33,874 nt of DNA from Legionellaceae bacterium (lineage in GTDB: Bacteria > Pseudomonadota > Gammaproteobacteria > Legionellales > Legionellaceae). A program made the position numbers and the translations under genes. This document shows positions 22,503 to 31,767 of the stretch, piece by piece; position 1 is the first letter of the stretch; each line of letters opens with the position of its first letter. The stretch covers positions 1 to 33,874 of the forward strand of contig JARGOS010000015.1 in NCBI GenBank assembly GCA_029212505.1, read 5' to 3'. The notes beneath the pieces are model-generated. The model worked only from the letters and a program-made list of their open reading frames with translations. It had not been told where the DNA came from and did not search any database.

Positions 22503-23120
22503 ATGTCGAAACCCACAGTACAAGACCTGGATGCCGTACTCCCACAAACCCAATGCGGCGAGTGCAGCTACCCAGGCTGCCTTCCGTATGCCGAAGCACT
22601 GGTCCACGGGCAAGCAACCATCGACCGGTGCCCACCGGGCGGCGTTACCACGCTCAAAGCCCTAGGCAAACTGCTTAATGTTGATCCAGAGCCTTATGTG
22701 CAAACGGTTGAACAAGCAACACGCCCACCCCAACGCGCCGTGATTCGTGAAGATGAGTGCATTGGCTGCACCAAGTGCATTCCTGCGTGCCCGGTGGATG
22801 TGATTATTGGCAGTGCGAAACAAATGCACACGGTCTTAGCGCATGAATGCACAGGCTGCGGCTTATGTGTTGACCCATGCCCAGTTGATTGCATCGATCT
22901 CATTGAACAGCCGACTGAAACTTATGACCGTGACCTTGCACGCACGCGCTTTCAGGCAAAAAATATTCGCCTGCTCCGTGAACAGCAAGAAAAAGAACGG
23001 TTATATCGTGAAAAACGTCAAATAAAACAAGCTCAAAACGATCCTGAACAAAAAGACGCGAACGCCAAACGCGCGTATATTTTAGAGGCCATGGCTCGAG
23101 CGAAAGCGCGTAAAAAATAA
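22503..23120 (+). CDS. RnfB-like ferredoxin without membrane anchor
   Basis: An iron-sulfur protein with the arrangement of RnfB/RsxB. An N-terminal Fes domain has CGECSYPGC...C (Cys 18, 21, 26, 43) for one cluster. Two ferredoxin motifs follow, [12 protein letters not shown] and [12 protein letters not shown], for two 4Fe-4S clusters. The hydrophobic N-terminal helix that anchors RnfB is missing, and the C-terminal 45 residues are very basic and glutamine-rich. No other rnf gene is in the window. ATG 22503 follows metG by four bases, so the two are co-transcribed. It may be a soluble electron carrier; its partner is unknown. Assigning it to an Rnf complex would be an overcall. Confidence 0.85.
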   Translation: MSKPTVQDLDAVLPQTQCGECSYPGCLPYAEALVHGQATIDRCPPGGVTTLKALGKLLNVDPEPYVQTVEQATRPPQRAVIREDECIGCTKCIPACPVDVIIGSAKQMHTVLAHECTGCGLCVDPCPVDCIDLIEQPTETYDRDLARTRFQAKNIRLLREQQEKERLYREKRQIKQAQNDPEQKDANAKRAYILEAMARAKARKK

Positions 23121-23129
23121 ACGCGCTTT
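23103..23129 (+). terminator. terminator of the metG transcript
   Basis: A perfect 9-bp stem, AAAGCGCGT (23103-23111) with ACGCGCTTT (23121-23129), encloses a nine-base A-rich loop, overlapping the end of the rnfB-like gene. The tail TTTATATT is U-rich enough for a weak terminator on the plus strand. The glmU gene converges from the other side. Confidence 0.6.
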
Positions 23130-23145
23130 ATATTGCTAAGTACTA

Positions 23146-24531
23146 TTATTCCACGTTTTTTACTGGCCGCATCCAATCCGACAAGGTTTGCTGTTTGGAT
23201 ATCGTAAGCGTTAAACCGCCGGCCGGCACCGATTTTCGAATGCTGCTCCCTGCCCCTATGGTTGCATTTTTCCCAACCGTAACCGGTGCGACAAGCTGTG
23301 TATCCGAACCAATAAACGCGCCATCTTCAATCACGGTTTGGTGCTTATTGACCCCATCATAATTACACGTAATCGTACCGGCACCTATATTGACCTTTTG
23401 GCCTATTGTGACATCACCTAAATAGCTCAAATGACTCGCCTGACTATCGGTGTCAAATACAGCTTTTTTTGTTTCAACAAAATTGCCGATTTTACAACGA
23501 TCACCTAATACTGTACCCGGTCGAATACGTGCAAAAGGTCCAATTTTGCAAAATTCCCCAATCACACAGTCATCTAGCACCGAGTGTGCTTCAATCACTG
23601 TATTATCACCCAGCGTCACGTTGGTTAAAACACAATGGGCTCCAATCCGGCAATTTTGACCAATCTGAACGTTGCCTTCAAAAATAATATTGGGGTCTAG
23701 ATAAACATCCTGTCCGCAGGTTAATTCGCCACGAATATCAATACGCTTTCTATCGGCTAAGGTGACACCTGACATCATCAGTTCACGTGCGCGCTGTTCT
23801 TGCCAAACACGCTCAAGGCCTTCGAGTTGCGAACGATCGTTGACCCCTTGAATCATCCACGACTCAGGTGCGTGCACACACGTAATAGGACAGTTTTCAT
23901 CTGCGGCCATCCCCATAATATCCGTTAAATAATACTCTTTTTGGACATTGCTATCGCTTAATTTAGGAAGCCACACGGCTAAATCCGACGCAGCTGCACA
24001 ACAGGTCCCGCTATACACCTCTTTGATTGCACGCTGGGCTTCTGTCGCGTCTTTTTCTTCAATAACCCGACAAATACGTCCATTCACATCTCGAATGATG
24101 CGTCCAAGCCCCGTCGGATTGGGTAAAAATGCGAGTAAGAGTGCTAACGGCGCTTGCCTTGATGGCGAAGCTGGTTTTGCTTGCGCCACCATGGCTTGCA
24201 ATAAATCCAGCTGAATCAACGGCACATCTGCCGACAACACCAAAACGCGGGCATCTTCGGGAATATGCGGTAAAGCTTGCATCACAGCATGCCCTGTACC
24301 CAGTTGCTCTTGTTGCCATACCCAGTTAACGGGCCTGTCTTGAAATGCTTGCTTTATACGCTCGCTTTCATAACCAATAATCACGTGAATGCCATCCGGC
24401 TTAAGCGCTTCCGCCGTATCGAGCACACGCTCAAGCATGCTTTTCCCTGCCAGTTTATGCAGAACTTTAGGTGTCTTTGAACGCATGCGCGTGCCGTTTC
24501 CTGCGGCTAGAATAACTAAGTGCAGTGACAT
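23146..24531 (-). CDS. glmU: bifunctional UDP-GlcNAc pyrophosphorylase / GlcN-1-P acetyltransferase
   Basis: GlmU makes UDP-N-acetylglucosamine for peptidoglycan and LPS by acetylating glucosamine-1-phosphate and coupling it to UTP. The N-terminal uridylyltransferase domain has LILAAGNGTRMRSKTPKVLHK at residue 6 on, and the C-terminal half is a left-handed beta helix of hexapeptide repeats with SHLSYLGDVTIG and GAGTITCNYDG. Length is 461 aa (E. coli 456). In many relatives glmU follows atpC; here it is about 22 kb away. It is the last gene behind ansA and the GtrA-like gene. Confidence 0.98.
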   Translation of the reverse strand: MSLHLVILAAGNGTRMRSKTPKVLHKLAGKSMLERVLDTAEALKPDGIHVIIGYESERIKQAFQDRPVNWVWQQEQLGTGHAVMQALPHIPEDARVLVLSADVPLIQLDLLQAMVAQAKPASPSRQAPLALLLAFLPNPTGLGRIIRDVNGRICRVIEEKDATEAQRAIKEVYSGTCCAAASDLAVWLPKLSDSNVQKEYYLTDIMGMAADENCPITCVHAPESWMIQGVNDRSQLEGLERVWQEQRARELMMSGVTLADRKRIDIRGELTCGQDVYLDPNIIFEGNVQIGQNCRIGAHCVLTNVTLGDNTVIEAHSVLDDCVIGEFCKIGPFARIRPGTVLGDRCKIGNFVETKKAVFDTDSQASHLSYLGDVTIGQKVNIGAGTITCNYDGVNKHQTVIEDGAFIGSDTQLVAPVTVGKNATIGAGSSIRKSVPAGGLTLTISKQQTLSDWMRPVKNVE

Positions 24532-24584
24532 ATTCTTTATTTCCTTATGATTTATAATTTAGTATGTGGCGGTATGATAACGGA

Positions 24585-24959
24585 TTATTTCTGTGCGACA
24601 AACACAAAGGTCTTATTGATCCAATAATTTAAAAAAACACAGGATACATCCGCCATAAATTTTGCTAATACGGCATAGGGCACACCTTGTAACAGCACCA
24701 TCAGGGCTATCGATGATAACGGAATATTAAGCATGCTTAACATAAAAAAGCGACGCGCTTGAGCCGCTCGATCTTTTTTATGATTAGATTTAAACGTAAT
24801 ATTTCGATGCGCCACAAAAGCAAAAACACCGCCGGCTAATTTTCCCATAATATTGGCAGCAATTGGATTGAGTATAAAAAAACCAAGCATCAACAAAAAA
24901 CTTCCCATATCAATCACATAGGCTAAAATTTGAATCATAATATAACGGAAAAATTTCAT
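24585..24959 (-). CDS. GtrA-like small membrane protein
   Basis: A 124-aa protein with four hydrophobic segments (about 8-26, 29-51, 72-90, 95-115), the layout of the GtrA/DPMS family (flippase-like partners for lipid-linked sugars). Typical motifs are GKLAGGVFAFVAHRNITF and FLNYWINKTFVF at the C-terminus. The substrate is unknown. ATG 24959 follows AAAAGG at a longish spacing. It lies 53 bases upstream of glmU and 36 bases behind ansA, in the same direction; proximity to glmU suggests, but does not prove, a link to cell-surface glycan synthesis. Confidence 0.8.
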   Translation of the reverse strand: MKFFRYIMIQILAYVIDMGSFLLMLGFFILNPIAANIMGKLAGGVFAFVAHRNITFKSNHKKDRAAQARRFFMLSMLNIPLSSIALMVLLQGVPYAVLAKFMADVSCVFLNYWINKTFVFVAQK

Positions 24960-24995
24960 GCGTAGCTTCGTACCTTTTCAAGTTTTAAAAATTAA

Positions 24996-26009
24996 CTAGC
25001 TCAAACTCAACTCACCCACAAGATTTCGGCCCATCTCAGCTTTAACTTGGGTTAAGTCGCTATGCTTGCTGAGTAAATATAGAAGCTTGCAATAAATAGC
25101 CTCCGGTGTCATATCGTGACCGCTCACAAGGCCCGCGCCTATCAGGGCATGTCCCGTGGCATATTGCTCCATTTTAACATACCCATGTGGGCATTGACTG
25201 CTATTCACAAGAATGACGCCACGCGCAGATGCTTCCGCTAGCATCGCTAAAAAACGCGGTGAATTGTTTGGTGCATTACCAGAGCCATACGTTTCGAGTA
25301 CAAGAGCTTGCAATGGCATCTGAAGCAACGTTTCTAAAACTTCCATCGCAATGCCAGGACAGAGCCTAAAATTTGCAATGCACTGCGGGCGAAGGGGTTG
25401 CCAATGAAACGGCGCTTGGGGCGCAGGTAATAACAAACCACTGGCCATATTGATGCTTTGTTCGATTTCGGCCAAATGCGGAAAGTTAGGTGAATCAAAC
25501 GCATCAAACCGTGTGGAACTTATTTTTTGGGTGCGATTACCACGCAACAAGCTTTGATTAAAATAGACACAAACCTCATGAATAGGCCGGTGAGCACACA
25601 ACCAAAGTGATGTGAGTGCATTATCAAGCGCATCGTTACGCACTTCGGACAGCGGAATTTGAGAGCCGGTAAGAATCACCGGCTTACTTAAATTCTCCAG
25701 CATAAACGACAGCGCCGAAGCGGTATAAGCCATGGTATCGGTGCCATGAAAAATGACAAATCCATCAAATTTATCATAATAATGGCTAATATCTGCAGCA
25801 AGTTGATTCCAGTCTTCATGAGTTATGTTAGAGGAATCGAGCAAAGGCTGATATTCCAACACTTCATAATCAGGCATGTCGGCATGTGAAAAAGCCGGTA
25901 TCGCACGCAGTGCTTGCTCAACATGATTCGCTTTTGGTTGATACCCTTCGCGCGTTTTAACCGAGCTGATGGTGCCCCCGGTATTTAATATCAAAATATT
26001 TTTTTTCAA
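24996..26009 (-). CDS. ansA: type I (cytoplasmic) L-asparaginase
   Basis: Hydrolyses asparagine to aspartate and ammonia. The catalytic threonine motif NTGGTISS is at residues 9-16 and the second triad motif HGTDTMAYTASAL at 88-100; ILTGSQIPLSEVRNDALDNA is also typical. Length is 337 aa (E. coli AnsA 338), and no signal peptide is present, so it acts in the cytoplasm. The start is TTG at 26009, behind the G-rich AGGGGCGGGCG; the next Met is at residue 45, after the first catalytic motif, so TTG must be used unless another rare start is chosen. Confidence 0.93.
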   Translation of the reverse strand: MKKNILILNTGGTISSVKTREGYQPKANHVEQALRAIPAFSHADMPDYEVLEYQPLLDSSNITHEDWNQLAADISHYYDKFDGFVIFHGTDTMAYTASALSFMLENLSKPVILTGSQIPLSEVRNDALDNALTSLWLCAHRPIHEVCVYFNQSLLRGNRTQKISSTRFDAFDSPNFPHLAEIEQSINMASGLLLPAPQAPFHWQPLRPQCIANFRLCPGIAMEVLETLLQMPLQALVLETYGSGNAPNNSPRFLAMLAEASARGVILVNSSQCPHGYVKMEQYATGHALIGAGLVSGHDMTPEAIYCKLLYLLSKHSDLTQVKAEMGRNLVGELSLS

Positions 26010-26166
26010 CGCCCGCCCCTAAATCACGCATTTTAACTGCCTTTATGTTTTAATTATAATCAACAAAGACGATTTATTCCACTTAATTTGCCAAGCCCTT
26101 GTCTTTTATGAAAAAATCTCTAACTATCTTACAACATGTGTGTTATTAACTTGGATTAATACGATT

Positions 26167-26691
26167 ATGGTCGTCGACCGCGCTGGATACAGACTCAACG
26201 TAGGAATTATTTTAATCAATGAGTCAGGACGCGCTTTTTGGGGCAAACGCCAAGGGCATGATTCATGGCAATTTCCACAAGGGGGTCTTGCCACCGGTGA
26301 AACCGCTGAAGAAGCCATGTTTCGTGAACTTCGCGAAGAAGTTGGCCTTGCGCCCGAAGATGTCAGTATTTTAGGCGTGACCCGACGATGGTTAAAATAT
26401 CGCCTACCAAAACAATACTTGCGTCACGGTAGCACACCGCTTGTGATTGGACAAAAGCAAAAATGGTTTCTTTTAAAGCTCGAAGCGAACGAACAAAAAA
26501 TACGCTTAGATCTATTTGACTCACCTGAATTCGACAGTTGGCGCTGGATAGACTACTATGAGCCGCAAGATCATGTGATCTTTTTTAAACGTCACGTGTA
26601 CGTTCAAGCCCTCAAGGAACTGGCACCTTTCATGAAGAAACGTCCACGACACCTAACGCGACACATCCGAGGTCACCATGCGCGTCAATAG
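26167..26691 (+). CDS. rppH: RNA pyrophosphohydrolase RppH
   Basis: RppH removes pyrophosphate from mRNA 5' ends and so starts decay. The Nudix box lies at about 39-61 (GGLATGETAEEAMFRELREEVGL split by no gap) after SWQFPQGG. The family start GYRLNVGIILIN follows ATG 26167, giving 174 aa (E. coli 176); an upstream start at 26140 adds nine residues of no use. No strong ribosome site is seen before 26167. The gene order rppH-ptsP-lgt-thyA is the same as in E. coli. A possible -10 TATAAT stands at 26055-26060. Confidence 0.95.
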   Translation: MVVDRAGYRLNVGIILINESGRAFWGKRQGHDSWQFPQGGLATGETAEEAMFRELREEVGLAPEDVSILGVTRRWLKYRLPKQYLRHGSTPLVIGQKQKWFLLKLEANEQKIRLDLFDSPEFDSWRWIDYYEPQDHVIFFKRHVYVQALKELAPFMKKRPRHLTRHIRGHHARQ

Positions 26692-26694
26692 CCT

Positions 26695-28986
26695 ATGCTG
26701 AAATTGCTCAAACGCATCGTCCAAGATGTTACCACAGCTAACGATCTCACAGGTGCGCTTTCTACCTTAGTTCAACGTATTCGTGAAGCCATTCATGTCG
26801 ACGCGGTGTCGGCCTTTCTTATTGATGATAAGCGTGGCGAATATGTATTGATCGCAACCGAGGGATTAGATAAAAAATCTGAATTCAAAGTGCGTGTTCC
26901 TCTGAATAAAGGCTTGATTGGGTTAGTCGGGCAACGGGAAGAGCCGCTCAACATGAACAATGCACGCGAGCATAAAGCCTTTATTACAGAACCCCTCTTT
27001 GGTGAAGAAGCGCTGCATGCCTTTCTGGGCGTACCTATTTTGCAGCACCGAAAATTGTACGGTGTGCTGATTGTACAACAAGTGGAAAAGCGTGAATTTG
27101 ATGATGCTGAAGAAGCATTTCTTATCACGTTAGCAGCGCAACTAGGGGGTATTATTGCCCATGCCGATGCAACCGGCGAGCTTGCCAAACTCACCAAGCC
27201 GAAAACATCCAAAGCAAAAAAGCATGAAGTAACCCATTTAACTTTAAGCGGTATTGCATCCGTTCCAGGTGTTGCAATAGGAAGCGCGGTTGTGATTGCT
27301 CCACCGGCAGATATTGACGCCGTGCCTCGCCAATTCATCGACGATGTTGAACATGAAATCGAACTGTTTCATCAGGCGCTCGACGCGGCTCGAGAAACCA
27401 TGCACCAACTCAGCCGACGCATGCACGCCAGTGTGTCTGAGCATGATCACTCTCTTTTTGATGTGTATTTGCGTATTCTTGATAAAGAAAATTTAGGCGC
27501 CGAAGTTGAACGCTGTATCCACGATGAAAAACTTTGCGCCCAAAGCGCCCTAGCTACCGTGATTAAGCGACATATTTTTGCCTTCGAAGAAATGAAAGAT
27601 GACTACCTTCGTGAGCGCGCCAGTGATTTTCGCGATCTTGGGCGACGCGTTCTGGCTGAGTTACAATCGTCAGAAGATCTCGACATCATTTACCCTAAAC
27701 GTACGATTCTCATTGGTGAAGAAGTATCAGCGGCAGCGCTTGCCGAGGTACCTGAAGGCCAATTGGTGGGTGTTGTTTCAAGTAAAGGCAGTAACAACTC
27801 TCATGTCGCAATTTTGGCGCGTGCGCTTGGCATTCCGACGGTGATGGGGGTGCGTGGCTTTAAATTAGATGAGGTCGCTAAGCGCGCAATTGTGGTCGAT
27901 GGTTATTATGGGCATGTTTTTATCTCCCCATCTAAATCATTGGTCGCCGAATACAAGCTGTTAGCGCAAGAAGAAGCCGAGCTGAATCAAAGCTTGGTTA
28001 AACTTCGTGATAAGCCTGCTGAAACAACCGATGCACACCGTATTAAACTCCATGTTAACACGGGTCTCGCGCTGGATACGGGACTATCGATGAGTGTTGG
28101 CGCCGAGGGTGTTGGCCTCTATCGTTCTGAAGTTCCGTTTATGACGCGCGATCGTTTTCCGTCAGAAGACGAGCAATACGTGATTTATCGACAAATTCTC
28201 ACCGCCTTTGCTCCCCGCAGTGTCACGATGCGAACGCTGGATATTGGTGGCGATAAACCGCTGCCTTATTTTCCTATTGAAGAAGAAAACCCTTCGCTTG
28301 GGTGGCGTGGTATTCGTGTAACACTCGATCATCCCGATTTATTTTTACTGCAAGTACGCGCAATGATGCGTGCAAGCCAGGGGCTTAATAATTTACGCAT
28401 TTTGCTGCCGATGATCACCACATTAAACGAAGTGGACGAGGCCCTTGAACTGATTAACCAAGCTTATGCCGAGCTGATTGAAGAAGCCTGTCTCATTGAA
28501 AAACCTGAGTTAGGCGTGATGATTGAAGTCCCTGCTGCCGTCTATTTAGCCGAAGCGATTGCACGACGTGTCGATTTTCTTTCGGTTGGCACCAATGATT
28601 TAACACAATATTTATTGGCCGTTGATCGCAACAATGCACGCGTTTCCAATCTCTACGATGCGCTGCATCCCGCCATACTTCAAATGCTTCTCAAAGTGAT
28701 TGAAGGCGGGCACGCAGCGGGCGTACATGTCAGCTTGTGTGGCGAGATGGCGAGCGATCCCTACGCTGTTATTTTATTGCTGGCGATGGGGTTTGATTCT
28801 CTGAGCATGAACTCAGCAAGTCTACCGCGTATCAAATGGATTATTCGAAGCTTTTCGATTGCAAATGCACGTAAAATTTTGGCCGATGTGCTCAAGCTTG
28901 AACACGCCTCTGATGTTCGACTACACTTGCAAAAAGCGCTTGAGCACGAAGGCTTAGGTGGCTTGATTCGCGCAGGAAAATCCTAA
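26695..28986 (+). CDS. ptsP: phosphoenolpyruvate-protein phosphotransferase PtsP (EI-Ntr)
   Basis: First enzyme of the nitrogen-related phosphotransferase chain; it passes phosphate from PEP to NPr. The N-terminal GAF domain (about 1-160) is the sensor; the phosphohistidine is in SSKGSNNSHVAILARALGI (His 370), and the C-terminal PEP-binding barrel has LDIGGDKPLPYF, SVGTNDLTQY and LCGEMASDP with the catalytic Cys. Length is 763 aa (E. coli 748). It starts three bases after rppH. No ptsO or ptsN is in the window. Confidence 0.97.
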   Translation: MLKLLKRIVQDVTTANDLTGALSTLVQRIREAIHVDAVSAFLIDDKRGEYVLIATEGLDKKSEFKVRVPLNKGLIGLVGQREEPLNMNNAREHKAFITEPLFGEEALHAFLGVPILQHRKLYGVLIVQQVEKREFDDAEEAFLITLAAQLGGIIAHADATGELAKLTKPKTSKAKKHEVTHLTLSGIASVPGVAIGSAVVIAPPADIDAVPRQFIDDVEHEIELFHQALDAARETMHQLSRRMHASVSEHDHSLFDVYLRILDKENLGAEVERCIHDEKLCAQSALATVIKRHIFAFEEMKDDYLRERASDFRDLGRRVLAELQSSEDLDIIYPKRTILIGEEVSAAALAEVPEGQLVGVVSSKGSNNSHVAILARALGIPTVMGVRGFKLDEVAKRAIVVDGYYGHVFISPSKSLVAEYKLLAQEEAELNQSLVKLRDKPAETTDAHRIKLHVNTGLALDTGLSMSVGAEGVGLYRSEVPFMTRDRFPSEDEQYVIYRQILTAFAPRSVTMRTLDIGGDKPLPYFPIEEENPSLGWRGIRVTLDHPDLFLLQVRAMMRASQGLNNLRILLPMITTLNEVDEALELINQAYAELIEEACLIEKPELGVMIEVPAAVYLAEAIARRVDFLSVGTNDLTQYLLAVDRNNARVSNLYDALHPAILQMLLKVIEGGHAAGVHVSLCGEMASDPYAVILLLAMGFDSLSMNSASLPRIKWIIRSFSIANARKILADVLKLEHASDVRLHLQKALEHEGLGGLIRAGKS

Positions 28987-29025
28987 CTTTTTTAGAATAT
29001 TTAGAATATAAGGACGTCACGAGCC

Positions 29026-29820
29026 ATGCTAACCTATCCCGCCATCGATCCTGTTGCTTTCTCGCTTGGGCCATTACGTGTTCATTGGTACGGGCTCATG
29101 TACTTACTGGGCTTTGCTGGGGCCTACGGGCTTGCGCACTGGCGTGTTAAACAACAGAAACTCTGCTGGACTTCGGAGCAAATCGGCGATCTCATCTTTT
29201 TTTTAGCGTTAGGCGTTATTATTGGCGGACGGTTAGGCTACCTTGTGTTTTATCAAACCGCGGCGTTTATCCATGCGCCATGGATTGTTTTTCGAATATG
29301 GGAAGGTGGTATGTCGTTTCATGGCGGCTTACTGGGCGTGATGGCAGCACTCGCTATATTTGCTCACAAACAACATAAATCCTTTTGGGATGTTGCTGAT
29401 TTTACAGCCCCGCTGGTACCGTTTGGTCTGGGTGCCGGACGCGCGGGCAATTTTATTAATGGTGAACTTTGGGGGCGTGTTACCGATGTTCCTTGGGGTA
29501 TGGTTTTTCCTTTGGCAGGCTCCGAACCTCGGCACCCCTCACAACTTTACGAAATGGCATTAGAGGGCTTGCTGCTTTTACTGCTTTTGGCGTGGTACAG
29601 TCGAAAGCCTCGGCCTGCGGGCACGATATCGGCTGTTTTTCTCATGAGTTATGCTGTGTGCCGCTTTATGATAGAATTCTGCCGCGAGCCTGATGTACAA
29701 TTGGGGTTTGTTGCAGGCCAATGGCTGACCATGGGGCAATTATTATCCATACCCATGTTTCTTTTTGGTTTTTATTTATGGTGGACAAAACGTTATGAAA
29801 ACATACCTAAAACTCGTTGA
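29026..29820 (+). CDS. lgt: prolipoprotein diacylglyceryl transferase
   Basis: Lgt adds diacylglycerol to the lipobox cysteine of lipoprotein precursors, the first step in lipoprotein maturation; the two BON lipoproteins of this window are likely clients. Multiple membrane helices are present with MSFHGGLLG, the Lgt signature [14 protein letters not shown] and RHPSQLYEM. Length is 264 aa (E. coli 291). AAGGA precedes ATG 29026. The gene overlaps thyA by 26 bases. Confidence 0.97.
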   Translation: MLTYPAIDPVAFSLGPLRVHWYGLMYLLGFAGAYGLAHWRVKQQKLCWTSEQIGDLIFFLALGVIIGGRLGYLVFYQTAAFIHAPWIVFRIWEGGMSFHGGLLGVMAALAIFAHKQHKSFWDVADFTAPLVPFGLGAGRAGNFINGELWGRVTDVPWGMVFPLAGSEPRHPSQLYEMALEGLLLLLLLAWYSRKPRPAGTISAVFLMSYAVCRFMIEFCREPDVQLGFVAGQWLTMGQLLSIPMFLFGFYLWWTKRYENIPKTR

Positions 29821-30589
29821 GCACGTTCTTAATCACGGCACCATCAAACCAGACCGTACCGGCACCGGCGTGTTATCGGTTTTTGGTTATCAAATGCGCT
29901 TTGATTTAGCCCAAGGTTTTCCACTGCTGACCACCAAAAAATTACATCTTAAAAGTATTATTCATGAGCTGCTTTGGTTTTTGCAAGGCGACACCAATAT
30001 TAAATACCTCAAAGATAATGGGGTATCTATTTGGAATGCATGGGCCGATGACGCCGGTAATCTTGGGCCTGTTTATGGGCACCAATGGCGAAGCTGGGGC
30101 AAAAAAGACGGGCAAGTGATTGACCAAATCACCGAAGTTGTCGAGCAAATAAAAACGAACCCTTTATCGCGCCGCCTCATCGTATCGGCATGGAACGTGG
30201 GTGAGCTTGACGAGATGAAGCTTCCCCCATGCCACCTGTTGTTCCAATTTTATGTTGCCGATGGCAAGCTTTCATGCCAACTTTATCAGCGCTCGGCCGA
30301 TGTGTTTTTAGGTGTGCCGTTTAATATTGCTTCTTACGCCTTACTCACGCATATGATTGCACAGCAATGTGATTTAGATGTAGGGGAATTTATTTGGACC
30401 GGTGGCGACTGTCACTTGTATCAAAATCATCTAGAACAAGCCCGTATACAGCTCGAGCGCACACCGCGTGCGTTACCCACACTCGACATTCATCGCAAGC
30501 CTGATTCCGTGTTTGATTATGTTTTTGATGATTTCTCGTTTTTAAATTACGACCCATACCCAACCATTAAGGCGCCGATTGCTGTGTGA
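29795..30589 (+). CDS. thyA: thymidylate synthase
   Basis: Converts dUMP to dTMP with methylenetetrahydrofolate. The catalytic Cys 146 is in [12 protein letters not shown], and [22 protein letters not shown] binds the substrate. ATG 29795 gives 264 aa, the exact length of E. coli ThyA, and lies inside the end of lgt; a frame extension to 29765 adds ten unlikely residues. The stop (TGA at 30587-30589) is eight bases before the terminal repeat of the mobile element, so the insertion spared the gene but probably removed its native terminator. Confidence 0.98.
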   Translation: MKTYLKLVEHVLNHGTIKPDRTGTGVLSVFGYQMRFDLAQGFPLLTTKKLHLKSIIHELLWFLQGDTNIKYLKDNGVSIWNAWADDAGNLGPVYGHQWRSWGKKDGQVIDQITEVVEQIKTNPLSRRLIVSAWNVGELDEMKLPPCHLLFQFYVADGKLSCQLYQRSADVFLGVPFNIASYALLTHMIAQQCDLDVGEFIWTGGDCHLYQNHLEQARIQLERTPRALPTLDIHRKPDSVFDYVFDDFSFLNYDPYPTIKAPIAV

Positions 30590-30597
30590 ATCGCGGC

Positions 30598-30630
30598 ATG
30601 GTTCAAATAACCCCTGTTTTAGTGAACACT
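30598..30630 (+). repeat. left terminal inverted repeat of the outer IS
   Basis: ATGGTTCAAAT followed by GAACACT at 30624-30630. The reverse complement of 32496-32518 has the same two blocks in the same order, with ten fewer bases between them. Confidence 0.6.
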
Positions 30631-30711
30631 GAGCGTGCGAAATTCTACCCGACTGTGTTATGATTTGGGCATGAATATTATGATTCAGTTGCTCTTTAAA
30701 AAATTGGTAAC

Positions 30712-31410
30712 TTAAGCTGCTTGATGTTTAAAACACTTAAACCCAAGCATCTCAAGCCATGGTTTATGTGGTTTTCCTGTTAGGGATTCTGCAGGTGATT
30801 TATTTTTTAAACGCTCATGCTTGCTCCGCATGAACGGCTTGTGATTAAGACGGAATTGAATTAATGCGAGTCTTTTCTGGGAGAGAAATTTACGCTTATC
30901 CAGGTAAGGCCTTAATCGGCTATGAAAATTTTCGACCATAGAACTGCAACGGTGTGTTGTTTCCAAAATTAAAAGTACAGCATCTTCAATTTCATCATAT
31001 TTTGATCCGATAATCGCCTCAAGTTCCAACTGCTTTTCGCAGTATTTAACCCCATCAATCGACTATCTGGCCAGATAACAAATGTCCCAGATTATATCGA
31101 TGGACAAATCATATTGCGTTTCAAGTACAGAAAATTTTTCATTTAAGGTGCTGGCCACATCAAGCAGAGCGCCACGCTGTGCGTTGAGTGTTATTAAGAT
31201 GTCTTTTATTCGGTGAGCGTGTCTCGAGGCTAAAATCGTCATTTCTGATACGATAAAATCGTACAACATTGCACGCTCAATGGGTGGATGTCCGGCAAGT
31301 TGAAGCACATCGTATTGCAACCAACTGGAAAGTGTTTTGAATATACTGTGAACTTCCTCTAGGCGCGTGCATTCACTGAGTGCGACTGTAAATTTACAGA
31401 ATTTGGCCAT
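30712..31410 (-). pseudogene. transposase C-terminal part with in-frame TAG
   Basis: The frame from 31410 to 30712 is continuous except for a TAG at 31065-31063. Before it the product reads VALSECTRLEEVHSIFKTLSSW and ends SIDIIWDICYLAR; after it the frame goes on through SIDGVKYCEKQLELEAIIG to HRCSSMVENFHSRLRPYLDKRK and LIQFRLNHKPFMRS, typical of a DDE-type transposase C-terminus known from Legionella-like genomes. The N-terminal part is missing here and found at 32403-32166. The IS family name is not certain to me. Confidence 0.75.
31386..31399. repeat. 14-bp perfect palindrome at the junction of two transposases
   Basis: CTGTAAATTTACAG reads the same on both strands. It lies where the minus-strand transposase piece meets the plus-strand IS110 piece, and both frames read Cys-Lys-Phe-Thr through it. 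Confidence 0.6.
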
Positions 31411-31767
31411 ACTGTTAAGTTAATCTCACCGCAATATGTGAAGCCATATATTCAGCGCAACAAAAATGATTTTCGAGATGCGCAGGGTATTATGAAAGCA
31501 TCATTTTGGTCTGGCACACCTTATGTCACACCAAAAACGGTTGAACAACAAGATATCCAAAGTTTATTGCGCATTAGAACAAATTATATCGATATACGCA
31601 CCACTATCAGCAATCAAGTACGTGGGTTAATGAAAGAATATGGGGTATTTGTAGCTTCTGGTTACCATAATTTATTAAAAGCTTTGCCATCTATCATTGA
31701 TAGAGTCAATGAAACTGGCTTTACTTCTTGGTCGCAAGCATACCTTCCGGCTTTAGGCTATCAATGA
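31387..31767 (+). pseudogene. IS110-family transposase, truncated at both ends
   Basis: The product EFGHTVKLISPQYVKPYIQRNKNDFRDA, then VEQQDIQSLLRIRTNYIDIRTTISNQVRGLMKEYGV, is the middle of the DEDD catalytic domain of IS110/IS1111-type transposases. The first 70 or so residues are absent: the frame abuts the other transposase at about 31387. The C-terminal Tnp_20 domain with the catalytic serine is also missing; after residue SIIDR the similarity seems lost, and TGA stops the frame at 31765. It cannot be active. Confidence 0.8.

Noticed and set aside
22503-23120. Calling this gene rnfB of a complete Rnf complex
   Set aside because: The membrane anchor is missing and no other rnf gene is present; only the cluster-binding domains are supported.
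24376-24395. Further parS-like sites at other CACGTG hexamers (for example in glmU, rsmG, metG)
   Set aside because: Beyond the central hexamer they match the consensus at few positions, far below the site in ubiX.
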